From contig JALTMC010000365.1 in assembly GCA_027005175.1 (NCBI GenBank), positions 1 through 5,233 on the forward strand: a stretch of DNA of 5,233 bases, in the 5' to 3' direction. Both the position numbers and the translations under genes were made by a program. Positions 1 through 5,233 of the stretch are shown piece by piece. The notes beneath the pieces were generated by a model. That model saw only the letters and a program-made list of their open reading frames with translations. It ran no database searches and was not told where the DNA came from. This stretch comes from Myxococcales bacterium (lineage in GTDB: Bacteria; Myxococcota_C; UBA6777). Position 1 is the stretch's first letter; the number at the start of each line of letters is the position of its first letter.

Positions 1-2494
1 TTTCAAAAGAGAGATATTTAAAGTATTCGAGAGCAAACATAAGTGTGTAGGTTCGACGATGTCGGAAGTTACTACCTGCATACACTTCACGCATACGGTA
101 TTGTCCGGTGATAAGATTTTCCCAGAAGAATACTTCTTCTGTGGTTAATCCCAGCTCTAGGAGACCTTCCTCGGTGACGTCGGAGGGGTGAAGGAAGCGG
201 TCCATCAATAACTCTTCTGCTTCTTGGGCCACCTCATAGGGCTGGCTCGCCAGCCAGTCGATCCTATGACGAAACAGGAGTTTGGTTGGGGATGTTGGAG
301 GAGCTAACTCACGGAACTTGGGCATCCGCTGATCCCAGTATTCAAAGTCACCTTCGGTTTCCTCTATAAACGCTCCCAAGCGGTGTTGCATTTGTCTGCG
401 TAAGGCCGAAGCCAGATCACGCTTTGTGATGGTCTCTGCTTCGTACATCAACTCACCCAGTGGAAGCTCTGATTCCTCCGCTTTTTTGATGGCAAAGTTT
501 TTCTCTTGTCGATTGATGATGCCCTCTTGTACCAGTACTTCACCTAGCAAAGTTGATTCGTCCAGAGGATCCACCTTGGCGTACATGATATTCCCTTTGT
601 ACAGGTAGGATTCAAGAGTTTTACTGGGAGTACAAATCTTTAAATAACCACTCGCTTTGCGGCGGTTGAGTTCTGTTAGGAGCTGCATCAACGACGTTCC
701 TTCCAATGTCCCTGTTTGGCTCGGAGATGTTGCTTCCTTGTGGGACTTGCTTGGTGCTTTTGGCTCGGCCTGTTCTTTTCGATCGTCCGCCAACTGCCCG
801 TTTTGTTCTTTCTCCTCTCGTGTTTGGGCCTCCACCGCAGGGAGATCCATGGAAGAGCGGTAGCCTGGGAGACCAGGTGGGGGAGTGAGGAGAGGGGCGG
901 CGTATCCCAAATTCGAGGGGACCGGTTTCAGGGTGTCCGATGTGTTTAAAGGAAGATGGGGATGACTCTGCTCTGACGATTGCCAGTCGGAGGGTTCAGG
1001 GATCTCGGCCTGTTCGTACAGACTCTCTTGGGCAGAGTAAAGCTCTTTCTCACTCCAGTCCTCGGGGGATGGCTCAAACTTCTTGTGCTCTGTTGGTTTT
1101 CGGTGTGATGTTCTATAGCGACCCATCGATACCCAACTTCCACCAATACTCGACTCTTCAGCGTCAAGTATTGGCTCATCCATGCTGACCCAACTGCCGC
1201 CTGAGAAATCTTTCTCTGTGACCGCAGGATATACCCCATCGACAGGGCTCAAGTTGACCCAACTACCGCCGCTTGGTGCGAACTCTGGAAGTGGTTTGGG
1301 AGGAGGTCGGTCTGTGTCTGGTTCTTCCGTCGCGTGTTCGAAAGCTTCAGGCTGCTCCCATGTGGTCGCTTGCTGTGATGGGTTGTTGCTTTCATCTTCT
1401 GTTGCTGTGGGAGATGCCTCCCATCGCGCTGCTTCGGAAGGCCCCTCCACCGGCAAAAGAAACTCCAGAGACTCAGATCCTTTGGGGCTCGATGTTGCGA
1501 CAAAGGGAGACGTTCGCTCCTCCAAGGGAGAGGAAGGAACTGGGGAAGCTGGTAGAGCTTGTGAGGAGGTGGCCATCAATGGCGACTTTCGCTCATAGGA
1601 GCGCGGATTGGGCCCTCCTGAGAAAGCTGTCTGTTCTTGTGACACAGACGTCGCCAAAAAGGGAGAGCTTTGTTGGCTGGGAATCGAACTCTGAGGCTCT
1701 TCTGGGGCCGTCTGTTCTTGTGAATTCGATGTTGCCAGAAACGGTGAAGAGTGTTCGTAGGACGGTGATGGAGATGTGCTCGGAACAGACATATCTTGTG
1801 AATTCGATGTTGCCAGAAACGGTGAAGAGCGTTCGTAGGATGGTGATGAGGGTGTGATCGGAACAGGCACATCTTGTGAATTCGATGTCGCCAGAAACGG
1901 TGAAGAGTGTTCGTAGGACGGTGATGAAGGTGTGAGCGGAGCAGGTAGATCTTGTGAATTTGACGTCGCCATAAAAGGAGAGTTTCGCTTGTAGGATGGT
2001 GATGAGGGTGTGCTCGGAGCAGGTAGATCTTGTGAATTCGATGTCGCCAGAAACGGCGAAGAGCGTTCGTAGGATGGGGCTTGGGAGGATAGGGGGTCGT
2101 AGGTTGGGATCGTCTCTTCTAGGGGTGTCGTTTGTTCTTGGGGTGTCGTTTGGGTTGAGGTGAGTGGGATTGCTGTTGGGTTGGCTGTGATGTTGGGTTG
2201 GCTCATCTTCGCAACAATGTTGTTGCAAAACTGTGCACTTTGTTCGAGCGCGGCACGTTGTGATACGCTCATCTCTTCCAAAGAAATGCTGACCTGGTTG
2301 TTTAAGACTGTTGTAATACTGCCTGTCAAATGGACGGGACTACCATCAGGAAATAGGTGCAATGTGAGCTTGATGGGAGTCTTGGGAGGAGGAGGAGAAT
2401 CCCATTCGGTGGTTAAGGTGTTGTGACGAAGATCCTCTTGATACACTTCCAGGAAGAGTGAAGGATCTTCGTAGGTAATGGTTCTTGTGACCAT
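1..2494 (-). CDS. PilZ-like / tandem-repeat linker / DUF4388-type protein, C-terminus beyond the window
   Basis: Open for 831 codons from ATG at 2494 to the edge with no stop; landmark codons at 1729, 1126 and 688 are all in the same frame. Residues 1-92 resemble a PilZ-like domain of myxobacterial type: FLEVY near 14-18, then the beta-strand pattern IKLTLHLFPDGSPVHLTG, ending with SLEEMSVSQRAALEQ. The canonical c-di-GMP RxxxR and (D/N)xSxxG motifs are not seen, so nucleotide binding is doubtful. Residues 93-594 are a Pro/Ser/Thr/Glu-rich, probably disordered linker with about eight SPFLATS-type repeats (146-335) and three GGSWV motifs (409-455). Residues 595-722 match the DUF4388/PATAN pattern: GTLEG, SGYLKI, YLYKGNIMYAKVD, LLGEVLVQEGII, then a QMQHRLG...GDFEYW tail. 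Residues 740-831 are helical, unrecognised, and continue off the window. No signal peptide or membrane segment is visible, so it is probably cytoplasmic. A role in signalling or motility scaffolding is inferred from family context only. An in-frame ATG at 2503 is possible, but the AGGA fits 2494 better and an in-frame TAG lies just upstream. Confidence 0.9.
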   Translation of the reverse strand, partial: MVTRTITYEDPSLFLEVYQEDLRHNTLTTEWDSPPPPKTPIKLTLHLFPDGSPVHLTGSITTVLNNQVSISLEEMSVSQRAALEQSAQFCNNIVAKMSQPNITANPTAIPLTSTQTTPQEQTTPLEETIPTYDPLSSQAPSYERSSPFLATSNSQDLPAPSTPSSPSYKRNSPFMATSNSQDLPAPLTPSSPSYEHSSPFLATSNSQDVPVPITPSSPSYERSSPFLATSNSQDMSVPSTSPSPSYEHSSPFLATSNSQEQTAPEEPQSSIPSQQSSPFLATSVSQEQTAFSGGPNPRSYERKSPLMATSSQALPASPVPSSPLEERTSPFVATSSPKGSESLEFLLPVEGPSEAARWEASPTATEDESNNPSQQATTWEQPEAFEHATEEPDTDRPPPKPLPEFAPSGGSWVNLSPVDGVYPAVTEKDFSGGSWVSMDEPILDAEESSIGGSWVSMGRYRTSHRKPTEHKKFEPSPEDWSEKELYSAQESLYEQAEIPEPSDWQSSEQSHPHLPLNTSDTLKPVPSNLGYAAPLLTPPPGLPGYRSSMDLPAVEAQTREEKEQNGQLADDRKEQAEPKAPSKSHKEATSPSQTGTLEGTSLMQLLTELNRRKASGYLKICTPSKTLESYLYKGNIMYAKVDPLDESTLLGEVLVQEGIINRQEKNFAIKKAEESELPLGELMYEAETITKRDLASALRRQMQHRLGAFIEETEGDFEYWDQRMPKFRELAPPTSPTKLLFRHRIDWLASQPYEVAQEAEELLMDRFLHPSDVTEEGLLELGLTTEEVFFWENLITGQYRMREVYAGSNFRHRRTYTLMFALEYFKYLSFE
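1130..1270 (-). repeat. Three GGSWV motifs in the linker of the PilZ/DUF4388 protein
   Basis: The residues GGSWVNLSP (409-417), GGSWVSMDE (432-440) and GGSWVSMGR (451-459) occur in an otherwise acidic, low-complexity stretch, separated by 23 and 19 residues. They are visible in the DNA as three related blocks containing CCCAACT on the plus strand. The unequal spacing and dissimilar flanks distinguish them from the 78-bp array: only the motif is conserved, as expected for a short binding motif. No function is known to me. Confidence 0.8.
1490..2074 (-). repeat. Coding tandem repeat, 78-bp (26-residue) unit, in the PilZ/DUF4388 gene
   Basis: Read on the minus strand, the unit begins SYERSSPFLATSNSQD and ends PSTPSSP. 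Four full units occupy 2074-1997, 1996-1919, 1918-1841 and 1840-1763, with a fifth partial unit from 1762 to about 1715. The shared GAATTC core (GAATTT in one copy) recurs at 2034, 1956, 1878, 1800 and 1722, exactly 78 bases apart. Three older, decayed copies follow towards 1490 with spacings of 27, 27 and 25 codons (SPFLATSVSQ, SPLMATSSQ, SPFVATSSP). All spacings are multiples of three, so the frame is kept. SPF(L/M/V)ATS is the most conserved core, while the DLPAPSTP part varies. Array expansion within the gene is the simplest explanation. Confidence 0.95.
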
Positions 2495-2504
2495 AATACA
2501 CATT

Positions 2505-2509
2505 TCCTA
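2505..2509 (-). promoter_or_regulatory. Ribosome binding site of the PilZ/DUF4388 gene
   Basis: TAGGA on the minus strand lies 10 bases before the ATG at 2494. An in-frame ATG at 2503-2501 is almost directly against this site, too close for normal initiation, so the site favours the start at 2494. Confidence 0.5.
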
Positions 2510-2520
2510 TGAGCTTGTTT

Positions 2521-2534
2521 GACGGGGTTCCGTC
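2521..2534 (-). other. Small hairpin in the leader of the PilZ/DUF4388 gene
   Basis: GACGG-AACC-CCGTC on the minus strand forms a perfect 5-bp GC-rich stem with a 4-base loop. It lies 26 bases before the start codon and just upstream of the ribosome binding site. It could affect translation, but a stem this short may be chance. Confidence 0.3.
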
Positions 2535-2549
2535 TCATTCAAAGGCAAC

Positions 2550-2590
2550 AAAAGACAATCCTTTATCGATGATAGAGTCCCATGTCTTTT
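2550..2590 (-). other. Inverted repeat near the predicted 5' end of the PilZ/DUF4388 transcript
   Basis: AAAAGACA (2590-2583) and TGTCTTTT (2557-2550) are perfect 8-base complements separated by 25 bases. The interior contains a smaller TATC-ATC-GATA dyad (2574-2564). It begins at about the transcription start expected from the promoter at 2593-2622, so it could be a structured 5' leader. The stem is AT-rich and the loop large, so stability is modest. Confidence 0.3.
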
Positions 2591-2592
2591 TT

Positions 2593-2622
2593 AATGTATG
2601 TTTTTTGGTTCCTAAAAATCAA
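2593..2622 (-). promoter_or_regulatory. Candidate sigma70-type promoter for the PilZ/DUF4388 gene
   Basis: On the minus strand, TTGATT (2622-2617) is followed after 18 bases by TACATT (2598-2593); each matches four of six consensus bases. The predicted start near 2586 would give a leader of about 90 bases. It is the best candidate I see between the two genes, but the region is AT-rich and chance matches are likely. Confidence 0.4.
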
Positions 2623-2635
2623 TGCGCTGTCGCAT
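2622..2635. promoter_or_regulatory. Dyad ATGCG-4-CGCAT abutting the candidate -35 box
   Basis: ATGCG (2622-2626) and CGCAT (2631-2635) form a perfect 5-base inverted repeat with a 4-base spacer, touching the candidate -35 hexamer at 2617-2622. The position suits an activator or repressor site, but it is short and only one copy is seen. Confidence 0.25.
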
Positions 2636-2784
2636 GGTCTATGCCCTTTGTTTTCTAGTTGATTGGTGTAACGTGTGGATTCTACACTGATTCTTTGTGA
2701 AAGAAAAGGAGCTTTTCCTCTCTTGCTTTGTCACAAAGCAGACGGTCTTCTTGTATGGGCTTGTTGTTCTTTTTGACGAATCTT

Positions 2785-4632
2785 TTAATTTGTATGTGGG
2801 GCGAGAGCGGCTTGTAGTAATCGGCGGCAAAGTTCGTCGGTTTCAAAGAGCAATCGAGTTCGAAGTAGCTCTCGAATTTGTCGTCGGTCGGATTCGGCGA
2901 GTAAGCCTATGGTTGTGGCACGTCGTTTTGGGTCTGGATCTGCGAGTGCGCTGCCCAGGGTATCGAACTCGACTTGATCGGGCCACTCCACTACGATCTT
3001 CATCGCCACTTCTTGTTTTGCTGGATTGGCGCAGTTTTCCAGGATCTCGGATAAGAGGGGGAGAGACTCCCATCTCCCTGGAATGGGAGGAAACATCGCT
3101 TCCACCGAGGATGGAGGTGGAATCGGACCCAAGGAACGCAGGATCTTTTTGGTTTCAGAGTCTTTGCCTTTCCAGTAGGGCTTGGCTTCTGCTTCTCGAC
3201 TTTTCCAGTACATCAAGATATGACGTGCAAGTTGGCGCAGGGAAGCACGTTGTCCTCCCGAGAATATCCGCTCAACCAACGTTGGGAGTTGTGGCTCTTT
3301 TTGCAGGAATAGCAACCACAGTGCTCTGGATGCAACAGCGTCGTCAGGATCTTGAGCCAATTGAGCCAGAAGTTCGGGCTGAACAATCTTGGGTGCGCTC
3401 TCCAGACGCTCCATCATGACACATAGATGCAAGGGGTCCTCTTCTACAACAAGGCGTTGTGCCAGCAGTCTCTCTACTCGAAGATCAGCGATCTCCCAGA
3501 GCAGTCGCAAGGCTCCTCGTGTTCGCAGTGGATTTGAACTGTACAGCTCTCGTCCGAGATGTTGTTGTAAGGCACCCTGTCTGCGGTGTGCTTCCAACAC
3601 TTCGACTTGGAGGCGCCAGGCGAGCTTGCGTTTGGATAGCAAGGAGCGAAGGGCTTTGTGGAGAGGGGCAAGTGTTCGTCCAAAGGGTAAGTCAAGGACA
3701 ACATCGGGCTCTATGTCAGGCATGTTGAGAGGCTTCTTGCGATCACGCTGTGGGACATGCGAAGGCAACAACGCATCATCCTGTTCCTTCGGCTCATATT
3801 TGCGATAGCTACCACCCCATCGAGCCCGCATCATCTCTGCGATATACGCTCCAATGTCGAGTGCTTTTCCATACGTTGTTTGGCGGCTTTTAAGTAGACT
3901 GTCCCAATGTCGCTCCACATGCTCCAGGTTGAGCAAATCATAACCGGGAAGTTGGGCGTGTTTGCGCCAACGCTCTGCTCGCTGTAACACTTGGGCGAGC
4001 GAGTGTTCGGCGTCTTCTCCGAGTGGCTCAAACTGAAGCTGAACTTCTGTGAAAGAGCCCCGTTCAAGCAACGCCATCCAACGATTTAAGTCACCACCCA
4101 TATAGTCCCACAGAGATTGTTTTTCAATCCCAACAGTGCCAGCAGCATCGAGAAACTCATGGCGGTCTGTCAGATCGTCCAGTCGATCGATTCCATCCCA
4201 GTTGCGATTCATATAACAGACGTTGTAGCCTGCTTCCATCAAGCCTGTGGATAGCGGACGTCGTGAAAATCGCGGAGCTACTGCATGGGCTTCTACAACT
4301 GGGGTAAACCAGAATCGCTGTGGCCAGGCGTGAACTTGTTGCAGTGCATGACGAAGTCGAACCCAGTCACGGTGAAGCAGAAGTGCATCCACTGGGACTC
4401 GAATCAAGGGTTCGGTGAGTGGGGTTTCTTTCAGGACCTGAGAGACCTTCTCCAGCAAAGGCATATGTCCTTGAAGACGTCTGTCTGCGAGAACACTGGC
4501 CCCTTTTTTGGCGCGTGGTATCCACAACTCAGCCAGAGCGATCGAAGACTCTTTCAGTGGCATCGAGAAGTTGCGCTCTCCTGCACCCAACCATGTCGCA
4601 CGCAATGTTACTTGCCATCGGCCTGTTCGCAT
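2785..4632 (-). CDS. Uncharacterised 615-residue protein with HEAT-like repeats
   Basis: I do not recognise a named family. Residues 1-110 are mixed alpha/beta (WQVTLRATWLG, IALAELWIPRA). Residues 135-245 are rich in aromatic and acidic residues (NRNWDGIDRLDDLTDRHEF, WDYMGGDLNRW). The segment GAYIAEMMRARWGG (261-274), followed by a VVLDLPFGR strand (311-319), recalls the YlGEvlrr.lGg pattern of several uncharacterised bacterial domain families. From about 320 it is helical with HEAT-like units: NPLRTRGALRLLWEIAD (367-383), DPDDAVASRALWLLF (428-442), NPAKQEVAMKIVVEWPD (536-552) and DPDPKRRATTIGLLAES (565-581). These suggest a protein-protein scaffold. No signal peptide or membrane helix is seen, so a cytosolic location is inferred. 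The frame is open up to 4749, but that extension would translate the terminator and part of the tRNA, so the ATG at 4632 is chosen. It has no clear Shine-Dalgarno; an ATG at 4563 has AGGAG upstream but 14 bases away. Confidence 0.85.
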   Translation of the reverse strand: MRTGRWQVTLRATWLGAGERNFSMPLKESSIALAELWIPRAKKGASVLADRRLQGHMPLLEKVSQVLKETPLTEPLIRVPVDALLLHRDWVRLRHALQQVHAWPQRFWFTPVVEAHAVAPRFSRRPLSTGLMEAGYNVCYMNRNWDGIDRLDDLTDRHEFLDAAGTVGIEKQSLWDYMGGDLNRWMALLERGSFTEVQLQFEPLGEDAEHSLAQVLQRAERWRKHAQLPGYDLLNLEHVERHWDSLLKSRQTTYGKALDIGAYIAEMMRARWGGSYRKYEPKEQDDALLPSHVPQRDRKKPLNMPDIEPDVVLDLPFGRTLAPLHKALRSLLSKRKLAWRLQVEVLEAHRRQGALQQHLGRELYSSNPLRTRGALRLLWEIADLRVERLLAQRLVVEEDPLHLCVMMERLESAPKIVQPELLAQLAQDPDDAVASRALWLLFLQKEPQLPTLVERIFSGGQRASLRQLARHILMYWKSREAEAKPYWKGKDSETKKILRSLGPIPPPSSVEAMFPPIPGRWESLPLLSEILENCANPAKQEVAMKIVVEWPDQVEFDTLGSALADPDPKRRATTIGLLAESDRRQIRELLRTRLLFETDELCRRLLQAALAPHTN

Positions 4633-4655
4633 GAATTTGTTCTGCGCTTTATGTT

Positions 4656-4696
4656 TAAAACAAAAAAGCCATACTTGGCAGTCCAAGCATGGCTTT
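4656..4696 (-). terminator. Intrinsic terminator of the tRNA-Met transcript
   Basis: On the minus strand AAGCCATGCTTGG (4695-4683), a four-base ACTG loop (4682-4679) and CCAAGTATGGCTT (4678-4666) form a 13-bp stem with a single G-U pair. The stem runs into TTTTTT (4667-4662), then G and TTTT. It begins 24 bases after the tRNA 3' end. The plus-strand reading lacks a comparable uninterrupted T-run, so it is oriented to stop the tRNA transcript. It sits only 23 bases before the next gene's start codon. Confidence 0.9.
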
Positions 4697-4719
4697 GTGT
4701 CTTGTGAGACAAGACGATG

Positions 4720-4793
4720 TGGCGGTACAGGGACTTGAACCCCGAACACTACGGATATGAGCCGTATGCTCTAACCTGTTGAGCTATACCGCC
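4720..4793 (-). tRNA. tRNA-Met(CAT), elongator
   Basis: A full 74-base cloverleaf can be drawn on the minus strand. The acceptor is GGCGGTA/TACCGCC with discriminator A at 4720; the D stem is GCTC/GAGC; the anticodon stem is TACGG/CCGTA with loop CTCATAT and anticodon CAT at 4759-4757; there is a 5-base variable loop, and the T arm is CGGGG-TTCAAGT-CCCTG with one G-U pair. The paired G1-C72 end and the absence of three G-C pairs in the anticodon stem exclude initiator tRNA. The acceptor and body fit elongator Met better than the lysidine-modified tRNA-Ile2, which shares the CAT gene anticodon, but identity by eye is not absolute. CCA is not encoded (CAT follows the discriminator), so it must be added by a nucleotidyltransferase. 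Confidence 0.95.
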
Positions 4794-4798
4794 GAACC

Positions 4799-4813
4799 AA
4801 ACGTCCGACGTTT
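4799..4813. promoter_or_regulatory. 15-base perfect palindrome at the tRNA transcription start
   Basis: AAACGTC (4799-4805), a single central base, and GACGTTT (4807-4813) form a perfect inverted repeat. It overlaps the downstream half of the -10 hexamer (4811-4816) and the expected transcription start near 4804. The position suits an operator; it could instead form a small hairpin in the tRNA leader or at the 3' end of the upstream permease transcript. Symmetry is certain, function is not. Confidence 0.4.
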
Positions 4814-4839
4814 CTACCTGATTGGATTAAACTTGTCAA
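4811..4839 (-). promoter_or_regulatory. Sigma70-type promoter of tRNA-Met
   Basis: On the minus strand a consensus TTGACA (4839-4834) is followed after exactly 17 bases by TAGAAA (4816-4811), four of six for the -10. Predicted initiation near 4804 is about 10 bases before the mature tRNA 5' end at 4793, a typical short leader. It lies in the 59-base gap after the permease stop, so the tRNA probably has its own transcript. Confidence 0.75.
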
Positions 4840-4852
4840 GCAAAAAGTGACC

Positions 4853-5233
4853 TTAATCATCATCTGTTCTTGCGAGGGGAGTTAACCATCGGGTCGAGAA
4901 ACAAAAAGCGGCGAGAATGAGATACCCGTAAGCGATAGGATGGGAGAGGTAGAGCCCCGGGCCTTGAGGGCTATGAATGATTCCAAAGATCGTGAGAAGG
5001 AAGGCGCCGAAGGCAAAGCTTGTCGCTGGCAGAGTTTTGCGGTCGATCAACAGTGCAACGATCGCGCCCCACAGTAAGCCCACAAGAATCGCTCCACGGG
5101 AGAATAAGACCTGACCGTTGTAGTGGATATAACCTCTGGAAAGGAAGCTTTGGATAAGATCGGGTGGAAACTCCGTGCGTTGCAGCATGGTAATTTGGGC
5201 CTGGGCTTTGGTGCTGGTTTGTGCGGCGATAGG
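4853..5233 (-). CDS. C-terminal part of an NCS2/AzgA-like permease, N-terminus beyond the window
   Basis: The frame is open from the window edge to TAA at 4855-4853, giving the last 126 residues; the first visible ATG (5188) is probably internal because coding-like sequence continues upstream of it without a stop. Three hydrophobic segments lie at about 46-63, 70-86 and 99-113 of the fragment, so this is the end of a polytopic inner-membrane protein. LLWGAIVALLIDRK followed by FGIIHSP recalls the C-terminal region of NCS2-type xanthine/uracil permease-like proteins. That assignment is from memory of the pattern; the transport motifs would lie upstream and cannot be checked here. The protein ends in a short polar tail with three aspartates. 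No convincing terminator follows before the tRNA promoter 14 bases downstream. Confidence 0.65.
   Translation of the reverse strand, partial: PIAAQTSTKAQAQITMLQRTEFPPDLIQSFLSRGYIHYNGQVLFSRGAILVGLLWGAIVALLIDRKTLPATSFAFGAFLLTIFGIIHSPQGPGLYLSHPIAYGYLILAAFCFSTRWLTPLARTDDD

Larger units (their letters stand above)
2495..2784. other. Intergenic region between the two large genes
   Basis: This AT-rich 290-base gap separates the stop of the 615-residue gene from the start of the PilZ/DUF4388 gene. It holds the candidate promoter, dyad, leader hairpins and ribosome binding site listed separately. Just after the upstream stop there is a TGCTTTG-TGA-CAAAGCA hairpin (2740-2724) with no T-run, and then a weak AT-rich GAAAAG-CTC-CTTTTC stem followed by T-rich sequence (about 2718-2698). 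Either might help end transcription of the upstream gene, but neither is a convincing terminator. I see no gene here: short open frames have basic, low-complexity translations without family resemblance. Confidence 0.6.

Noticed and set aside
1273-1857. 194-codon plus-strand open frame
   Set aside because: It is antisense to the repeat-bearing gene and is kept open by the same periodicity; no start context or family resemblance supports it.
1490-2074. CRISPR array
   Set aside because: The repeats are directly contiguous 78-bp coding units with no unique spacers and no cas genes nearby.
1593-2228. 211-codon minus-strand open frame through the repeat array
   Set aside because: It is one frame off the long gene. 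Because the repeat unit is a multiple of three, any frame without a stop in one unit stays open through the whole array.
2639-2830. Small basic 63-codon minus-strand gene between the two large genes
   Set aside because: It overlaps the end of the 615-residue gene, lacks a ribosome binding site and has a Lys/Arg/Ser/Thr-rich composition typical of AT-rich intergenic sequence.
2697-3419. 240-codon plus-strand open frame
   Set aside because: It is antisense to the HEAT-like gene, whose reading frame gives a much more protein-like sequence; no promoter or ribosome binding site is seen.
4285-4707. 140-codon plus-strand open frame ending near the tRNA
   Set aside because: It lies antisense to the start of the 615-residue gene and runs through the terminator hairpin; composition is not protein-like.
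4633-4749. 39-codon N-terminal extension of the HEAT-like protein
   Set aside because: It would translate the intrinsic terminator and part of the tRNA gene; the extension is rich in Cys, Lys and Pro and looks non-coding.
4720-4793. tRNA gene used as an integration site
   Set aside because: No integrase gene and no second copy of the tRNA 3' end is present in the window.

Overview
The window looks like ordinary chromosomal DNA of a Myxococcota/Deltaproteobacteria-like bacterium of middling GC. This is inferred from domain types (a PilZ-like domain joined to a DUF4388/PATAN-type domain) and from the elongator tRNA-Met; no marker fixes the species. Every gene I can support lies on the minus strand, so in transcription order the window reads from high to low coordinates.

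In that order: (1) 5233-4853, the C-terminal end of a membrane protein resembling the tail of NCS2/AzgA-like xanthine/uracil permeases, cut by the window edge; (2) 4839-4811, a good sigma70-type promoter with a perfect 15-base palindrome over its -10 edge, driving (3) a tRNA-Met(CAT) at 4793-4720, followed by (4) a strong intrinsic terminator at 4696-4656; (5) 4632-2785, an uncharacterised 615-residue soluble protein with a HEAT-like helical C-terminal half; (6) a 290-base intergenic region with a candidate promoter, a dyad and a possibly structured leader; (7) 2494-1, a very large open frame running off the window (at least 831 residues). It has an N-terminal PilZ-like domain, a long Pro/Ser/Thr-rich linker containing about eight copies of an SPFLATS-type repeat (four full units plus part of a fifth at exactly 78 bp), three GGSWV motifs, and a DUF4388-type domain.

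Item 7 is the most interesting. Its frame is open from the ATG at 2494 to the edge, and all shorter ORFs inside it are out-of-frame shadows. The architecture suggests a cytoplasmic signalling or adaptor protein with a recently expanded, probably length-variable disordered linker. I see no CRISPR array, insertion sequence, phage or toxin-antitoxin module, and no clearly new multi-gene system. The 615-residue protein and the PilZ/DUF4388 protein are adjacent and co-directional but appear to be separate transcription units, so a functional link between them is only a possibility.
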